Positions 16,306 through 25,812 of a stretch of DNA of 39,008 bases are shown piece by piece. Source of the DNA: Actinomycetales bacterium (GTDB lineage Bacteria > Actinomycetota > Actinomycetes > S36-B12); NCBI GenBank assembly GCA_018970765.1, contig JAGWVT010000022.1, forward strand, positions 1-39,008, in the 5' to 3' direction. The notes below the pieces were generated by a model. It was not told the DNA's origin. It saw only the letters and a list, made by a program, of their open reading frames with translations, and did no database searches. The first letter of the stretch is position 1; each line of letters opens with the position of its first letter. Made by a program: the position numbers and the translations under genes.

Positions 16306-18368
16306 GTCGCATGGGTGTCATGAGTACTGCATCAACGCCAGTTGTCGTCACCGAACTCCTTGAGCGATCACGTCGACTCGGTAGCGACAAGCGCAATACG
16401 AACTACGCCGGTGGCAATACCTCTGCCAAGGGCACCGATACTGACCCGGTCACCGGGGATGAGGTGGAACTCATCTGGGTGAAGGGCTCCGGTGGTGATC
16501 TGGGCACCTTGACGCAGGCAGGTCTGGCCGTGATCCGGCTTGATCGGCTGCGTGCCATGGTCGATGTCTACCCAGGGGTGGACCGCGAGGACGAGATGGT
16601 GCATGCCTTCAGCTACTGCCTGCATGGCACCGGCGGGGCGGCTCCTTCCATCGATACCGCCATGCATGGCCTCGTCGATCAACCACATGTCGATCACCTG
16701 CATCCAGACTCCGGCATCGCCCTAGCCACCGCCGCCGACGGTCCAGCGTTGACTGCCGAGTGCTTCGGTGATCGCGTCGTTTGGGTGCCCTGGCGTCGGC
16801 CCGGCTTCCAGTTGGGCCTGGATATCCGGGATATCCAGCGAGCTAACCCGCAGGCAATCGGATGCATCCTGGGCGGCCACGGCATCACTGCCTGGGGCGC
16901 TACCAGCACCGAGGCCGAAGCGAACTCGCTGGCCATCATTCGCGAAGCCGAGGCCTTCATCGCCAGCCGCGGCAAGGCCGAGCCCTTCGGTGCGGTTATG
17001 CCCGGTTACGAAGCTCTCCCGGTGCAGCAGCGTCGGGCGCGCGCCGCGGTACTGGCGCCGGTCATTCGCGGACTTGCCTCCACGGATCGGCGAATGATCG
17101 GTCACTTCGACGACAGTGAGGCGGTACTTGAGTTCCTCAGTCGCAGCGAGCATCCTCGGTTGGCCGACCTGGGCACCTCCTGCCCAGATCATTTCCTGCG
17201 CACCAAGGTGCGACCGATGGTGTTGGATCTCCCGCCGTCGGCTGAGCTGGATGAGGTCATCGCCCGCCTGGGCGAGTTGCATGCTGAGTATCGGGATGAG
17301 TACGCGGCCTACTACCAACGTCACGCTGAACCAAATAGCCCGCCGATGCGCGGTGCTGATCCGGCCATCGTTCTGGTGCCGGGCGTTGGCATGTTCTCCT
17401 TCGGTGCCAACAAGCAGACGGCACGCGTAGCCGGTGAGTTTTACCTCAACGCGATCAACGTGATGCGCGGTGCCGAGGCCATCTCGACCTACGCGCCAAT
17501 CCCAGAGGTGGAGAAGTTTCGCATTGAGTACTGGGAACTTGAGGAAGCCAAGCTGCGCAGGCTGCCCAAGCCCAAGCGCCTGGCTACCCGCATCGCTTTG
17601 ATTACCGGAGGTGCCAGCGGCATTGGGCTGGCCACGGCTCAGGCGCTGGTAGCCGAAGGTGCCTGCGTGGTGATCGCCGATCGGGATGCCGACGGTGCGC
17701 AGCGGGTGGCAACCGAGCTCGGTGGCCCAGACGTCGCCATCGGCGTTGCCGCGGATGTCACTGATGAAGCCGCGATCGAAGCAACGATTGCCGCGGCCTG
17801 CCTGGCTTTCGGCGGCGTCGACCTCGTGGTCAACAACGCCGGACTCTCGTTGAGTCGGCCACTGCTGGAAACAAGCGCCCAGGACTGGGATCTACAGCAC
17901 GACGTTATGGCACGCGGTTCGTTCCTCGTCAGTCGTGATACCGCGCGTGTGATGATCGCCCAGGGTATGGGTGGGGACATCATCTACATCTGCAGCAAGA
18001 ACGCCATCTTCGCCGGTCCAGCAAACATCGCATACAGCGCCACCAAGGCGGCCCAGGCTCACCAGGTGCGGCTGCTTGCTGCTGAACTTGGTGAATACGG
18101 AATTCGGGTGAACGGCATCAACCCTGATGGTGTGGTGCAGGGTTCGGGCATCTTCGCCAGCGGGTGGGGTGCCAACCGAGCGGCGGTTTACGGCATTGAG
18201 GAGAAGGACCTTGGGCAGTTCTATGCCCAGCGCACCATCCTCAAGCGCGAGGTACTGCCCGAGCATGTTGCCGCCGCAGTAGCCGCGATAGCCTCCGACG
18301 AGTTCTCCCGCACGACCGGACTCCTAGTGCCGGTGGACGGCGGCGTGGCTGCGGCGTTCCTGCGCTGA
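16302..18368 (+). CDS. rhaD: Bifunctional rhamnulose-1-P aldolase/lactaldehyde dehydrogenase
   Basis: A 688-residue two-domain enzyme of the RhaD/alcohol-dehydrogenase fusion type. Residues 1 to ~420 are a class II aldolase domain with zinc ligands in DHLHPDSG and ILGGHGITAW, and conserved RRLGSDKRNTNYAGGNTSAK near the start. Residues ~430-688 are an SDR domain with TGGASGIG, NNAGLS, a CSKNA catalytic-Ser region and YSATK. The aldolase splits L-rhamnulose 1-phosphate into dihydroxyacetone phosphate and L-lactaldehyde, and the SDR domain oxidises lactaldehyde to L-lactate. Starts at 16293, 16302, 16311 and 16320 are all in frame; ATG 16302 gives the ATGA overlap used elsewhere here. The downstream lactate dehydrogenase supports the lactaldehyde-to-lactate assignment. 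Confidence 0.93.
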   Translation: MSRMGVMSTASTPVVVTELLERSRRLGSDKRNTNYAGGNTSAKGTDTDPVTGDEVELIWVKGSGGDLGTLTQAGLAVIRLDRLRAMVDVYPGVDREDEMVHAFSYCLHGTGGAAPSIDTAMHGLVDQPHVDHLHPDSGIALATAADGPALTAECFGDRVVWVPWRRPGFQLGLDIRDIQRANPQAIGCILGGHGITAWGATSTEAEANSLAIIREAEAFIASRGKAEPFGAVMPGYEALPVQQRRARAAVLAPVIRGLASTDRRMIGHFDDSEAVLEFLSRSEHPRLADLGTSCPDHFLRTKVRPMVLDLPPSAELDEVIARLGELHAEYRDEYAAYYQRHAEPNSPPMRGADPAIVLVPGVGMFSFGANKQTARVAGEFYLNAINVMRGAEAISTYAPIPEVEKFRIEYWELEEAKLRRLPKPKRLATRIALITGGASGIGLATAQALVAEGACVVIADRDADGAQRVATELGGPDVAIGVAADVTDEAAIEATIAAACLAFGGVDLVVNNAGLSLSRPLLETSAQDWDLQHDVMARGSFLVSRDTARVMIAQGMGGDIIYICSKNAIFAGPANIAYSATKAAQAHQVRLLAAELGEYGIRVNGINPDGVVQGSGIFASGWGANRAAVYGIEEKDLGQFYAQRTILKREVLPEHVAAAVAAIASDEFSRTTGLLVPVDGGVAAAFLR

Positions 18369-18369
18369 C

Positions 18370-19848
18370 ATGTCGATTGGGCCGGGCATCACCCGCGTAG
18401 CAGCGGTGGACATCGGGGCGACCAGTGGCCGAGTACTCCAGGTCCAGCTGCAAGGTGAGCAGTTGACCCTGGCGGAGATAGCTCGCTTCCCGAACGGCCC
18501 GGTGCAGGATGGCGATGACTGGTGCTGGGATGTGGATTCGCTGTTTGGCGGCATGATGGATGGGCTCGCTCAGGCCGATGGTGTGCAGTCCTTCGGCATC
18601 GACACCTGGGCATTGGACTATGCGGTGCTCGAGGGCGAACAGACCGTTGGCCCAGTTCGGGCCTACCGCGACCCACGTCACGCCCGCGGCATCCCAATCA
18701 TGCGGGAGCGAATGACCTGGGACGACCAGTACGCGATCACCGGCATCCAGGACATGCCGATCAACACCGTCTATCAGGTTGCGGCCGATGTACCGCAGCG
18801 CATTACCGACGGTCGTCTGGTGTTGATGGTGCCTGATCTGCTCACCCTGCGCGCCACTGGTGCACTGGGCACGGATATCACCAATGCTTCCACCACGGCC
18901 ATGGTCGATGTTCGCACTCGGCAGTGGTCACCGCGGATTCTCGACGCCCTTGGCGTACCGGCCAGTGCGTTCCTTGCGCCCGATGAGCCCGGCGCGGTTC
19001 GCGGTCAGGCCGTCGATCCGCGGTTGGCGGGGCTGCCGCTAATTGCCGTAGCCACCCATGACACGGCCAGTGCGTTCGTTGGCGCCCCGATTGTTGATCG
19101 TCAGCGGGCACTGGTGCTGTCCCTTGGTACCTGGGCGTTGATCGGTGCTGAACTGGCTGCTAGCGACGGGCAAGCCGCGGAGCCCACCGATCGTGCCCGG
19201 GAACTCAATGTCACCCATGAACTTGGTGTGGACGCAACCGTGCGCCTACTGCGCAACGTCAGTGGCATGTGGTTGTTGGAGGAGTGTCGTCGCGCCTGGT
19301 CGAATGCTGACGGTCAGCCGGTGCCGATCGAGGAACTGTTGTCCGCCGCGGAGCAAGCACCGGGGTACCAGGCCATCTTCGATGTCGATGCCCCTCAGTT
19401 GGCTGCCCCCGGCCAGGATCAGCGAAGCATTGAGCGGCACCTGGTTGGGAGTTGGGACGGCAGTCGCGGCGGTGTTGTGCGCACCATTCTGGAGTCACTC
19501 GTCACTCGCCTTGCGCAGCGTGCCGATGAGTTAGATCAACTCCTTGGTGCGCCCCGTCCAATCCTGCACGTGGTAGGTGGCGCCAGCCGCATGGCGCTGG
19601 TCATGCAGTGGCTGGCCGATGCCACCGGCAAGACCGTCATCGCCGGACCAGCCGAGGCGACGGCACTCGGCAACGCCTTGGTTCAGCTGCGTACCCTCGG
19701 CGCAGTGCCTGACATTGCCGCTGGACGGCACTTGATCGCACAACTACCCGAGGTTCGCAGATTTACCCCTGCAGCAGATCGGCAACGTTGGTTGCAGCAG
19801 GCCGCGCGGTTGGCCGAAAACCAAGTTCAGTCAGGAGCGCAATTATGA
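18370..19848 (+). CDS. rhaB: Rhamnulokinase
   Basis: FGGY-family kinase of 492 residues that makes L-rhamnulose 1-phosphate from ATP and L-rhamnulose. N-terminal phosphate motif AVDIGATSGRVLQ (residues 12-24), substrate block GIDTWALDYAVLEG near 76, canonical rhamnulokinase AYRDPRH near 97, DMPINTVYQV, THDTASAF, SLGTWALIG, RNVSGMWLLEECRR and the adenosine-binding VVGGASRM near 398. ATG 18370 is one base after the preceding TGA, with no separate ribosome-binding site, which implies coupled translation; the stop overlaps the lactate-dehydrogenase start by four bases. Compared with the 483-residue kinase at 7283, this copy is the canonical RhaB by motif and by operon position. Confidence 0.93.
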   Translation: MSIGPGITRVAAVDIGATSGRVLQVQLQGEQLTLAEIARFPNGPVQDGDDWCWDVDSLFGGMMDGLAQADGVQSFGIDTWALDYAVLEGEQTVGPVRAYRDPRHARGIPIMRERMTWDDQYAITGIQDMPINTVYQVAADVPQRITDGRLVLMVPDLLTLRATGALGTDITNASTTAMVDVRTRQWSPRILDALGVPASAFLAPDEPGAVRGQAVDPRLAGLPLIAVATHDTASAFVGAPIVDRQRALVLSLGTWALIGAELAASDGQAAEPTDRARELNVTHELGVDATVRLLRNVSGMWLLEECRRAWSNADGQPVPIEELLSAAEQAPGYQAIFDVDAPQLAAPGQDQRSIERHLVGSWDGSRGGVVRTILESLVTRLAQRADELDQLLGAPRPILHVVGGASRMALVMQWLADATGKTVIAGPAEATALGNALVQLRTLGAVPDIAAGRHLIAQLPEVRRFTPAADRQRWLQQAARLAENQVQSGAQL

Positions 19849-21095
19849 CCTCGCCAGCATCAGTGCCAAAGGTCAAGCGTCGACTTCCGCGCCCATCGGA
19901 AATCCTCCCGCTGATCGGTCGGCCCGATCGCAGCAAGACGCGCCTCGAGCGTCGCCTTGAACGTTGCGCTGACGTTGGCGACATCCGTGAATTCGCGCGC
20001 AGGCGCGTCCCGCCTGCGGTTTTCGACTACGTCGACGGATCAGCTGCATCTGAGCGCACGCTCCGCCGATCCCGCGATGCCTATGCCCGCGTGGAATTCA
20101 CCCCTCGCGTGTTGCGTGACGTCTCGACGATCGACCTGAGCACCACCATGCTTGGCCAGCGTACGAATCTGCCATTCGCCTTCGCGCCCACCGGTTTCAC
20201 CCGGATGATGCACCACATCGGTGAGCCAGCAGTAGCGCGCGTTGCCGAACAGATCGGTGTGCCGTTCGGACTTTCCACGTTGGGCACCACGTCGGTTGAA
20301 GACCTTGCCGAGCAGGTTCCCGGCTGCCGGCGTTGGTTCCAGCTCTACGTGTGGCGGGACCGGAAGGCCAGTGAAGCGCTGATCACCCGGGCTCGCGAGA
20401 ACGGTTACGAAGCTCTGATGCTCACGGTCGACACGGCCGTCGGTGGTATTCGACTTCGTGATGTGCGCAATGGCCTAACTATCCCGCCGCAGCTGACCTT
20501 GCGCACCCTCAGTCAGATGGCTGCCTACCCGCGCTGGTGGGGCAACCTGCTCACCACGGCACCGTTGGACTTCGCCTCACTGTCCTCCACCTCGGGCACC
20601 GTGGGCGACCTGCTGACAAAGGTCTTCGACCCGGGAATTACCGCAGACGACATCGCCTGGTTGCGAACTGTCTGGGCGGGTCCACTCATCCTTAAGGGGA
20701 TCCAGAGCGTGGACGATGCTGTGCTGGCAGCAGACCTCGGTGTTGAGGCAATCGTGCTGTCCAACCACGGTGGACGGCAGGTTGATGGGGGGAATGCCCC
20801 CCTGGAACTGCTCCCGGCTGTGCTTGAGCGGGTGGGCGGGCGAATCGAGGTCTACGTCGACGGTGGGGTGCTCTGCGGACCGGACATCCTGGCCGCTGTT
20901 GGGTTCGGCGCCCAGGGGGTGCTCATTGGGCGCGGTTACTTATATGGACTGATGGCCGGGGGGCAGGCCGGGGTCGCGCGGGTTGCGGCGATCCTGGAAA
21001 AGGAGCTGCGGGTCACCATGCAGCTGCTGGGCCGAACCTCTGTGGATGACATCCGGGGCCTGGGCCCGGAGCTAGTTCGGCTCCGCTTGTACTAG
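19845..21095 (+). CDS. lldD: FMN-dependent L-lactate dehydrogenase (LldD-like)
   Basis: A 416-residue alpha-hydroxy-acid oxidase/dehydrogenase that most likely oxidises L-lactate to pyruvate, passing electrons from FMN to the respiratory chain. TIM-barrel landmarks: VFDYVDGSAASERT (residues ~62-75), FAFAPTGFTRMMH, FGLSTLGTTSVEDL, QLYVWRDR, LTVDTAVGGIRLRDVRNG, LILKGIQSVDDA (FMN-binding Lys), and SNHGGRQVDGG with the catalytic His and substrate-binding Arg. ATG 19845 is chosen for the four-base overlap with rhaB and the GGAG site upstream; the in-frame extension to 19788 lies within rhaB. As the last rhamnose-operon gene it closes the route from lactaldehyde to pyruvate. Glycolate or other 2-hydroxyacids are alternative substrates. 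Confidence 0.88.
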   Translation: MTSPASVPKVKRRLPRPSEILPLIGRPDRSKTRLERRLERCADVGDIREFARRRVPPAVFDYVDGSAASERTLRRSRDAYARVEFTPRVLRDVSTIDLSTTMLGQRTNLPFAFAPTGFTRMMHHIGEPAVARVAEQIGVPFGLSTLGTTSVEDLAEQVPGCRRWFQLYVWRDRKASEALITRARENGYEALMLTVDTAVGGIRLRDVRNGLTIPPQLTLRTLSQMAAYPRWWGNLLTTAPLDFASLSSTSGTVGDLLTKVFDPGITADDIAWLRTVWAGPLILKGIQSVDDAVLAADLGVEAIVLSNHGGRQVDGGNAPLELLPAVLERVGGRIEVYVDGGVLCGPDILAAVGFGAQGVLIGRGYLYGLMAGGQAGVARVAAILEKELRVTMQLLGRTSVDDIRGLGPELVRLRLY

Positions 21096-21175
21096 GTGTC
21101 CTCCATTTGGGGGTATCCTTCACGGAAACGATGCCATCTGCGCGGCTTGGCCATCAGGGGCGGTAAGGATGGGGC

Positions 21176-22381
21176 ATGAGTGACCTGCGGGCTACGCCCG
21201 AGCGCAGGGCGAGGTCTCGTCGGGCCGCTGCCAACGACGTACGCCTTCGGTCAGCGGCCACCGCGTGTGTGCTGCAGCGCGGCTGGGACTCGGTGAGTTT
21301 TCTCGGTGTCGCCCAGGAGGCCGGGCTCACTACCCGCCCCATGTACGACCGCTTTCGGGATATCTCCGATATCGGGGTGGACCTGTGGCGCACTGAAGCG
21401 GGCCCCCAACTCGGCCAGGCTCTGGATGCCCTGCTGACTGCGGCACTGGACCGGGCCGACCTTGCCCAAACGGTGCTGGCATTCGAGCCCTTCATTCGGC
21501 CCGGTGACGGCCTGTCTGTTGCGGCCGAACTCCTCGCCGCGGCGCCTTATGACGATCAACTTGCCGCCACGATCCGGGACAGTGCTCCGATGGCGGCGGT
21601 CACCCGTTGCCAGGTAGCTGCCGATCGCACACCAACGCAAGCTGCCCAAGCTGCCTACCTTGTGATCTGTGCCGTAGGCCTGCTGATGCTGCGCACCCGT
21701 CCGCGCGCCGCCACGGTAGATGTCACAGCCGATGTCGCCGAGCTCCTGCAGGCCTTCCAGAACCCGGGACCCATCGCTGAACTGCCCGAGGTCCAGGCAC
21801 CGCATATGCGCGCATTCGTTGCCGACGACCCTGACCCAAAGGTGTCCGCGATCCTCACGGCAACCCTGACCGCCATCGCCCAGCGTGGTTACACCGGCGC
21901 CACCACGGATTTCATCGCCGATGCCGCAGGTGTCAGCCAGGGTGCGGTGTTCTCCCGCTACGGAAGCAAGTTGCAGTTGTTCATTGCCGCAACGGCGCGA
22001 CAGCAGGCTACGGCCTTCCGGGCCAACTACCGCTTGACGCAGCAGTTAGTGGCGCAATTGGGCCCAGGGCGTGCTGAGGCGACCATGTTTCGCGAGTGGC
22101 TTCGACCGGAACACCAGCCGGGCCGAGCCCTGGTGCTTGAGCAACTGCGCCTTTCCTGGCATGACGAGATCATGAGCGCGATGGTCGAAGACCTAGAGAG
22201 CAGCTTCATGGCAGAGATCAGCCCCCTTCAATCCACGAGCCATCAGCATCGAGTCGACGACCACCTCTTCTGGTCCCTGGCCCTAGGGCAGGGCTGCAAC
22301 GTCATGGGTGTCCTGGTTCCGAATGCCTGGGAGTTGCCGATGAGCGTGGTGACCATTCCCTTGATGGAGCGAACGCCCTGA
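21176..22381 (+). CDS. Tandem TetR-type regulator (two HTH domains)
   Basis: A 401-residue DNA-binding protein, about twice the length of an ordinary TetR regulator. Two TetR N-terminal domains are visible: residues ~24-70 (AATACVLQRGWDSVSFLGVA, then TTRPMYDRFRD) and ~223-270 (ILTATLTAIAQRGYTGATTD, then SQGAVFSRYGSKLQLF). Each is followed by a helical ligand-domain-like region, so the protein looks like two TetR units joined in one chain. The second HTH matches the family consensus better. The first 20 residues are Arg-rich. ATG 21176 has AAGGATGGGG upstream. It lies 80 bases after the lactate dehydrogenase and 30 before pgi on the same strand. Its targets and ligand are unknown; the fusion could give a pseudo-dimer or a DNA-bridging regulator. 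Confidence 0.82.
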   Translation: MSDLRATPERRARSRRAAANDVRLRSAATACVLQRGWDSVSFLGVAQEAGLTTRPMYDRFRDISDIGVDLWRTEAGPQLGQALDALLTAALDRADLAQTVLAFEPFIRPGDGLSVAAELLAAAPYDDQLAATIRDSAPMAAVTRCQVAADRTPTQAAQAAYLVICAVGLLMLRTRPRAATVDVTADVAELLQAFQNPGPIAELPEVQAPHMRAFVADDPDPKVSAILTATLTAIAQRGYTGATTDFIADAAGVSQGAVFSRYGSKLQLFIAATARQQATAFRANYRLTQQLVAQLGPGRAEATMFREWLRPEHQPGRALVLEQLRLSWHDEIMSAMVEDLESSFMAEISPLQSTSHQHRVDDHLFWSLALGQGCNVMGVLVPNAWELPMSVVTIPLMERTP

Positions 22382-22411
22382 ACATCCTGGTTCATCCGGC
22401 ATGATGCGGGC

Positions 22412-24064
22412 ATGGGTGGCGGAACCATAGGACAAAGGGGCGACGCACAGGCCAGACAGGCCACCTGGCAGGTTCTCATCGAGCACCATCGTGATGTCGC
22501 TGGGCGCGACCTGCGTGACCTCTTCGCTCAGGATGCCGAGCGTGGCAGCCGCTTCAGCATTGCAGCCGCGGGCCTGTACCTGGACTACTCCAAACACCTC
22601 ATCACCGAGCAGACCATCCCTCTGCTGGTGCAGTTAGCCGAGGCCTGCGGCCTGCGGGAAGCCATCGATGCCATGTTTGCCGGTGAACCGATCAACGTCA
22701 CCGAACGTCGGCCGGCCCTGCATGTGGCACTTCGCATGCCCAAAGGTGCGCGCATCGTGGTGGAAGGCGTTGATGTTGTCGAGCAGGTCCATCATGTTCT
22801 CGACCAGATGCGGCACTTTGCTGACAAGGTGCGCTCAGGTCAGTGGCGCGGCTTCACCGGCAAACCGATACGCACGATCATTAACATTGGCATTGGTGGT
22901 TCCGATCTTGGCCCAGTCATGGCCTATCACGCACTGCGGCCCTATGCCGAGCCGAACCTGGATCTGCGATTCGTCGCCAATGTCGATCCTTGGGACTGCG
23001 CTCAGGCTTTAGCGGGTGCTGATCCGGAGCAGACACTCATCGTCGTTTCCTCGAAGACCTTCACCACAGCTGAAACCATGGCGAACGCTCAAGCGGCTCG
23101 TCGATGGTTGATTGATGCACTCGGCAGCGATGCTGCCGTTGAGCGGCATTTCGTGGCGGTCTCCACGAACGCCGACGCGGTGCGCGCCTTCGGCATCGAC
23201 ACCGCGAACATGTTCGGGTTCTGGGATTGGGTTGGTGGGCGCTACTCGATGGATTCTGCCATTGGCCTATCCACCATGTTGGCCATTGGGCCCAAGCAGT
23301 TCGAGCAACTGCTCGCTGGTTTCCATGCCATGGATGAGCACTTCCGCAGCGCTCCATTCACCGCGAATCTTCCCGTCATCATGGGTTTGCTCACTGTCTG
23401 GTACCGCAATTTTTTTGGCGCGGCCAGCGTCGGCGTGATGCCCTATGAGCAGCGGCTATCTCGTTTTCCGGCTTACCTACAACAGTTGACGATGGAATCC
23501 AACGGCAAGCGCGTCATGCTTGACGGTAGGCCGGTTCCGCATGCCACGGCACCAGTACTGTGGGGCGAGCCCGGTACCAACGGCCAGCACAGTTTCTTCC
23601 AACTTCTGCACCAGGGCACGGAACTTGTCCCGGTGGACTTCATTGCCTTCGCCCGGTCAGCCACACCGATCGGTGATCAGCAGGATCAACTGCTCGCCAA
23701 CGCGCTTGCCCAGGCCCAGGCTCTGGCCTTCGGGCGCACCGCCGACGAAGTGCGTGCGGCGGGAACTGCGGAATGGCTGGTGCCGCACCAGGTGGTGCCG
23801 GGTAACCGCCCCAACTCGATGATTTTGGCAAGTGAGCTCACACCATTCCACCTGGGCACGCTTATTGCGCTCTACGAGCACTCGGTGTACACGCAGTCAG
23901 TCATCTGGGGCATCGACGCCTTTGACCAGTGGGGGGTCGAATTAGGCAAGCTCCTCGCCCGCACGCTTGTCCCGGCGGTGCAGGGTGGCGAGCTGCCCGC
24001 GCAGGTCGATTCCTCGACGCGCAATCTGCTCGCGACACTTGCGATGCTCGCCGACCTACGATGA
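22412..24064 (+). CDS. pgi: Glucose-6-phosphate isomerase
   Basis: Interconverts glucose 6-phosphate and fructose 6-phosphate in glycolysis and gluconeogenesis. The 550-residue sequence is full length. Signature regions: [16 protein letters not shown] near residue 166, [15 protein letters not shown] near 211, [20 protein letters not shown] near 268 (PGI signature 1), [10 protein letters not shown] with the catalytic Glu, [16 protein letters not shown] with the ring-opening His, and the C-terminal [13 protein letters not shown] with the catalytic Lys. ATG 22412 has only a weak GCGGG-like site upstream. The stop overlaps the transporter start by four bases. Its link to the sugar-catabolic genes is probably through central metabolism, not a shared substrate. 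Confidence 0.97.
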   Translation: MGGGTIGQRGDAQARQATWQVLIEHHRDVAGRDLRDLFAQDAERGSRFSIAAAGLYLDYSKHLITEQTIPLLVQLAEACGLREAIDAMFAGEPINVTERRPALHVALRMPKGARIVVEGVDVVEQVHHVLDQMRHFADKVRSGQWRGFTGKPIRTIINIGIGGSDLGPVMAYHALRPYAEPNLDLRFVANVDPWDCAQALAGADPEQTLIVVSSKTFTTAETMANAQAARRWLIDALGSDAAVERHFVAVSTNADAVRAFGIDTANMFGFWDWVGGRYSMDSAIGLSTMLAIGPKQFEQLLAGFHAMDEHFRSAPFTANLPVIMGLLTVWYRNFFGAASVGVMPYEQRLSRFPAYLQQLTMESNGKRVMLDGRPVPHATAPVLWGEPGTNGQHSFFQLLHQGTELVPVDFIAFARSATPIGDQQDQLLANALAQAQALAFGRTADEVRAAGTAEWLVPHQVVPGNRPNSMILASELTPFHLGTLIALYEHSVYTQSVIWGIDAFDQWGVELGKLLARTLVPAVQGGELPAQVDSSTRNLLATLAMLADLR

Positions 24065-24999
24065 CGCAAACTTCGACGGCAACTGCTGCGCCCAGGCAGC
24101 AGTTGCAGGGTCTGCAGTTATGGGTGCCCATTGTGGTGCTCTGGATTGTCTGGGGGTCCACATTCCTGGGCGTCTCGACTTCAGTGCAGACCATGCCACC
24201 GCTGGTCTCAGCCGGCATGCGCTACCTCATTGCGGGGTTACTGCTTCTGGGTTCCCTGGTGCTCCTGCAACCTGAATCGGTCCGAGCCATCACTAGGAAG
24301 CAGTTCCCAGCCACGCTGGTCCTCGGCCTTGGCACGGTCGGTATTTGGGGCGGCAGCAGTGCGACAAGCCAGCGCTATATCCCCGGTGGAGTCGCCGCGA
24401 TCATTGCCGCGTCGGTACCGCTGTGGGTCGTCGTCTTCAGGCGCCTCGGCGGTGATAAGCCACGCAGGCTCACCCTGGTGGGTGTCATCGTTGGCCTACT
24501 TGCCTTGGCCAGCATGCTGCTGCCTGGAGCGATTGTCGGCATCAACGGTGCCGACACGCACACCGTGCTGCTGTGGTCATCGGTCATGCTGCTTGGCAGC
24601 ATCGGTTGGGCCTACTTCTCCTGGCGCGGATCGCGGATGGATCTGCCCAGTAGCCCACTGGTCCTGGCTGCACTGTCGTTGACCTGGGCCGGTATCGGCC
24701 TGACTTTGCTCGGGCTGATCGTCGGCGAACGCGGTCACCTAGAACAGATCAGCCTCCCGAGTTGGATCGGGTGGACCTGGCTGATCGTCGCCTCGATCGT
24801 TGGTTACGCGGCTTACACCACGTTGATCGCTGGAGCCTCACTGTCGCTGACCTCGACCTACGCTTACGTCAACCCAATCGTTGCCGTGCTCCTTGGCTCG
24901 ATAGTGCTCGGCGAACCTTTGACCTGGCACGTCATCCTGGGTCTGCTCATTGTCGCCGGCTCAGTTGCGATGGTCGTTTCCGGCGAACGTAAGAAATAG
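24061..24999 (+). CDS. EamA/DMT-family transporter
   Basis: A 312-residue inner-membrane protein of the drug/metabolite transporter superfamily with two EamA repeats. About ten hydrophobic segments are visible. The first repeat starts at [19 protein letters not shown] (residues ~19-37) and ends near 155; the second starts near 165. The C-terminal [45 protein letters not shown] is a hallmark of the family, including the conserved NP and GE. ATG 24061 overlaps the pgi stop by four bases; the longer in-frame extension to 23929 lies within pgi. Members export amino acids or other metabolites; the substrate here is unknown. It ends convergently with the toxin gene 33 bases away. Confidence 0.9.
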   Translation: MTQTSTATAAPRQQLQGLQLWVPIVVLWIVWGSTFLGVSTSVQTMPPLVSAGMRYLIAGLLLLGSLVLLQPESVRAITRKQFPATLVLGLGTVGIWGGSSATSQRYIPGGVAAIIAASVPLWVVVFRRLGGDKPRRLTLVGVIVGLLALASMLLPGAIVGINGADTHTVLLWSSVMLLGSIGWAYFSWRGSRMDLPSSPLVLAALSLTWAGIGLTLLGLIVGERGHLEQISLPSWIGWTWLIVASIVGYAAYTTLIAGASLSLTSTYAYVNPIVAVLLGSIVLGEPLTWHVILGLLIVAGSVAMVVSGERKK

Positions 25000-25037
25000 T
25001 TGCCGCCGGGAAGTGTCTGCACGCAAATGCAACTATT
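24995..25037. terminator. Inverted repeat between convergent genes
   Basis: AATAGTTGC (24995-25003) and GCAACTATT (25029-25037) are perfectly complementary around a 25-base loop and cover the 3' ends of the transporter and toxin genes. It could act as a bidirectional terminator, but the loop is long and no real T-tract follows on either strand. Confidence 0.25.
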
Positions 25038-25812
25038 GCTCACGCACTGCAGTGCCCGAGGCATGTTCTAGGTCTACCCATGCGCGAACGACTCTGTCTC
25101 TTGCCTGCTGGGCGGAAATGGTTAAGCGGGTCTGATGCGCCAAGTGGTGGGACCAGGAAGCGACGTCCGGAGCGGATGGAATCGTGGCGTTCGTTGGGAG
25201 TGATCTGTGTGGCCCAAATTTTGCGAAGAGGCTGGCCGCACCAGGTGTAAAGGGCCGGAACTCGGCGATTGCAGCCAGGTCCCAGAGATCACGGGGTGCC
25301 CGCCTGTCCATGTACGTGACGGTCTTCCAGGCTACAAAGGCATCAAAGGTTGGTACTAGGAGATTCGCAGGCCCGGCATCCGAATATCGCTGCACCAACT
25401 CACGGCGTTCGAAAGGCCATGCTGGATAGTGATCGGATGGGAGTAGCTGAATTTGCAGCCTCGGCCCGCTCGGGAACACCACGTTTACGGCTTCTGCGCC
25501 GCGAGTGCTAGTGAACGACGGCGAATAGGTAGGTCGCCCAAAGTCACGAGCAAGGTGGCGGGTAATCGTCCTAGCTAAGGCTTCCCCGACTTCCGTGCGG
25601 TGTCCAAGTGCGATGAGGTCGAGATCTTCACTCAGACGTCCCTCTGTTAGAAAAGTACGCGCCAGTGCAGTTCCGCCGAAGAACGCGACCTGTTCACCCA
25701 CGTCATGCGAGACCGCAGCGAGCACATGGGAGATGAGATGATCGCGCTCAATCTGCGCATCATCGGCACCGAATATTCGTCGCGTGGTTTGACGGTCAGC
25801 TTCACTCAACAT
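25033..25812 (-). CDS. abiEii: AbiEii-type nucleotidyltransferase toxin
   Basis: A 259-residue DUF1814/AbiEii-family nucleotidyltransferase, the toxin half of type IV AbiE toxin-antitoxin and phage-abortive-infection modules. It carries the polymerase-beta-fold core FFGGTALARTFL (residues ~44-55) followed by SEDLDLIAL (61-69), which supply the nucleotide-binding Gly/Thr and metal-binding acidic residues, and a later ATWKT-like region seen here as FVAWKTVTYMDRRAPRDLWDL, where the Lys and Asp-Leu-Asp are also typical. ATG 25812 overlaps the antitoxin stop by 11 bases; an in-frame TTG at 25818 is the alternative. The pair is co-transcribed from the antitoxin side. It has no metabolic link to its neighbours and probably entered as a small mobile defence module. 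Confidence 0.85.
   Translation of the reverse strand: MLSEADRQTTRRIFGADDAQIERDHLISHVLAAVSHDVGEQVAFFGGTALARTFLTEGRLSEDLDLIALGHRTEVGEALARTITRHLARDFGRPTYSPSFTSTRGAEAVNVVFPSGPRLQIQLLPSDHYPAWPFERRELVQRYSDAGPANLLVPTFDAFVAWKTVTYMDRRAPRDLWDLAAIAEFRPFTPGAASLFAKFGPHRSLPTNATIPSAPDVASWSHHLAHQTRLTISAQQARDRVVRAWVDLEHASGTAVREQ

Noticed and set aside
21096-21125. Possible terminator hairpin after the lactate dehydrogenase gene
   Set aside because: The arms (GGTGTCCTCC and GGGGGTATCC) pair with several mismatches and no T-tract follows.
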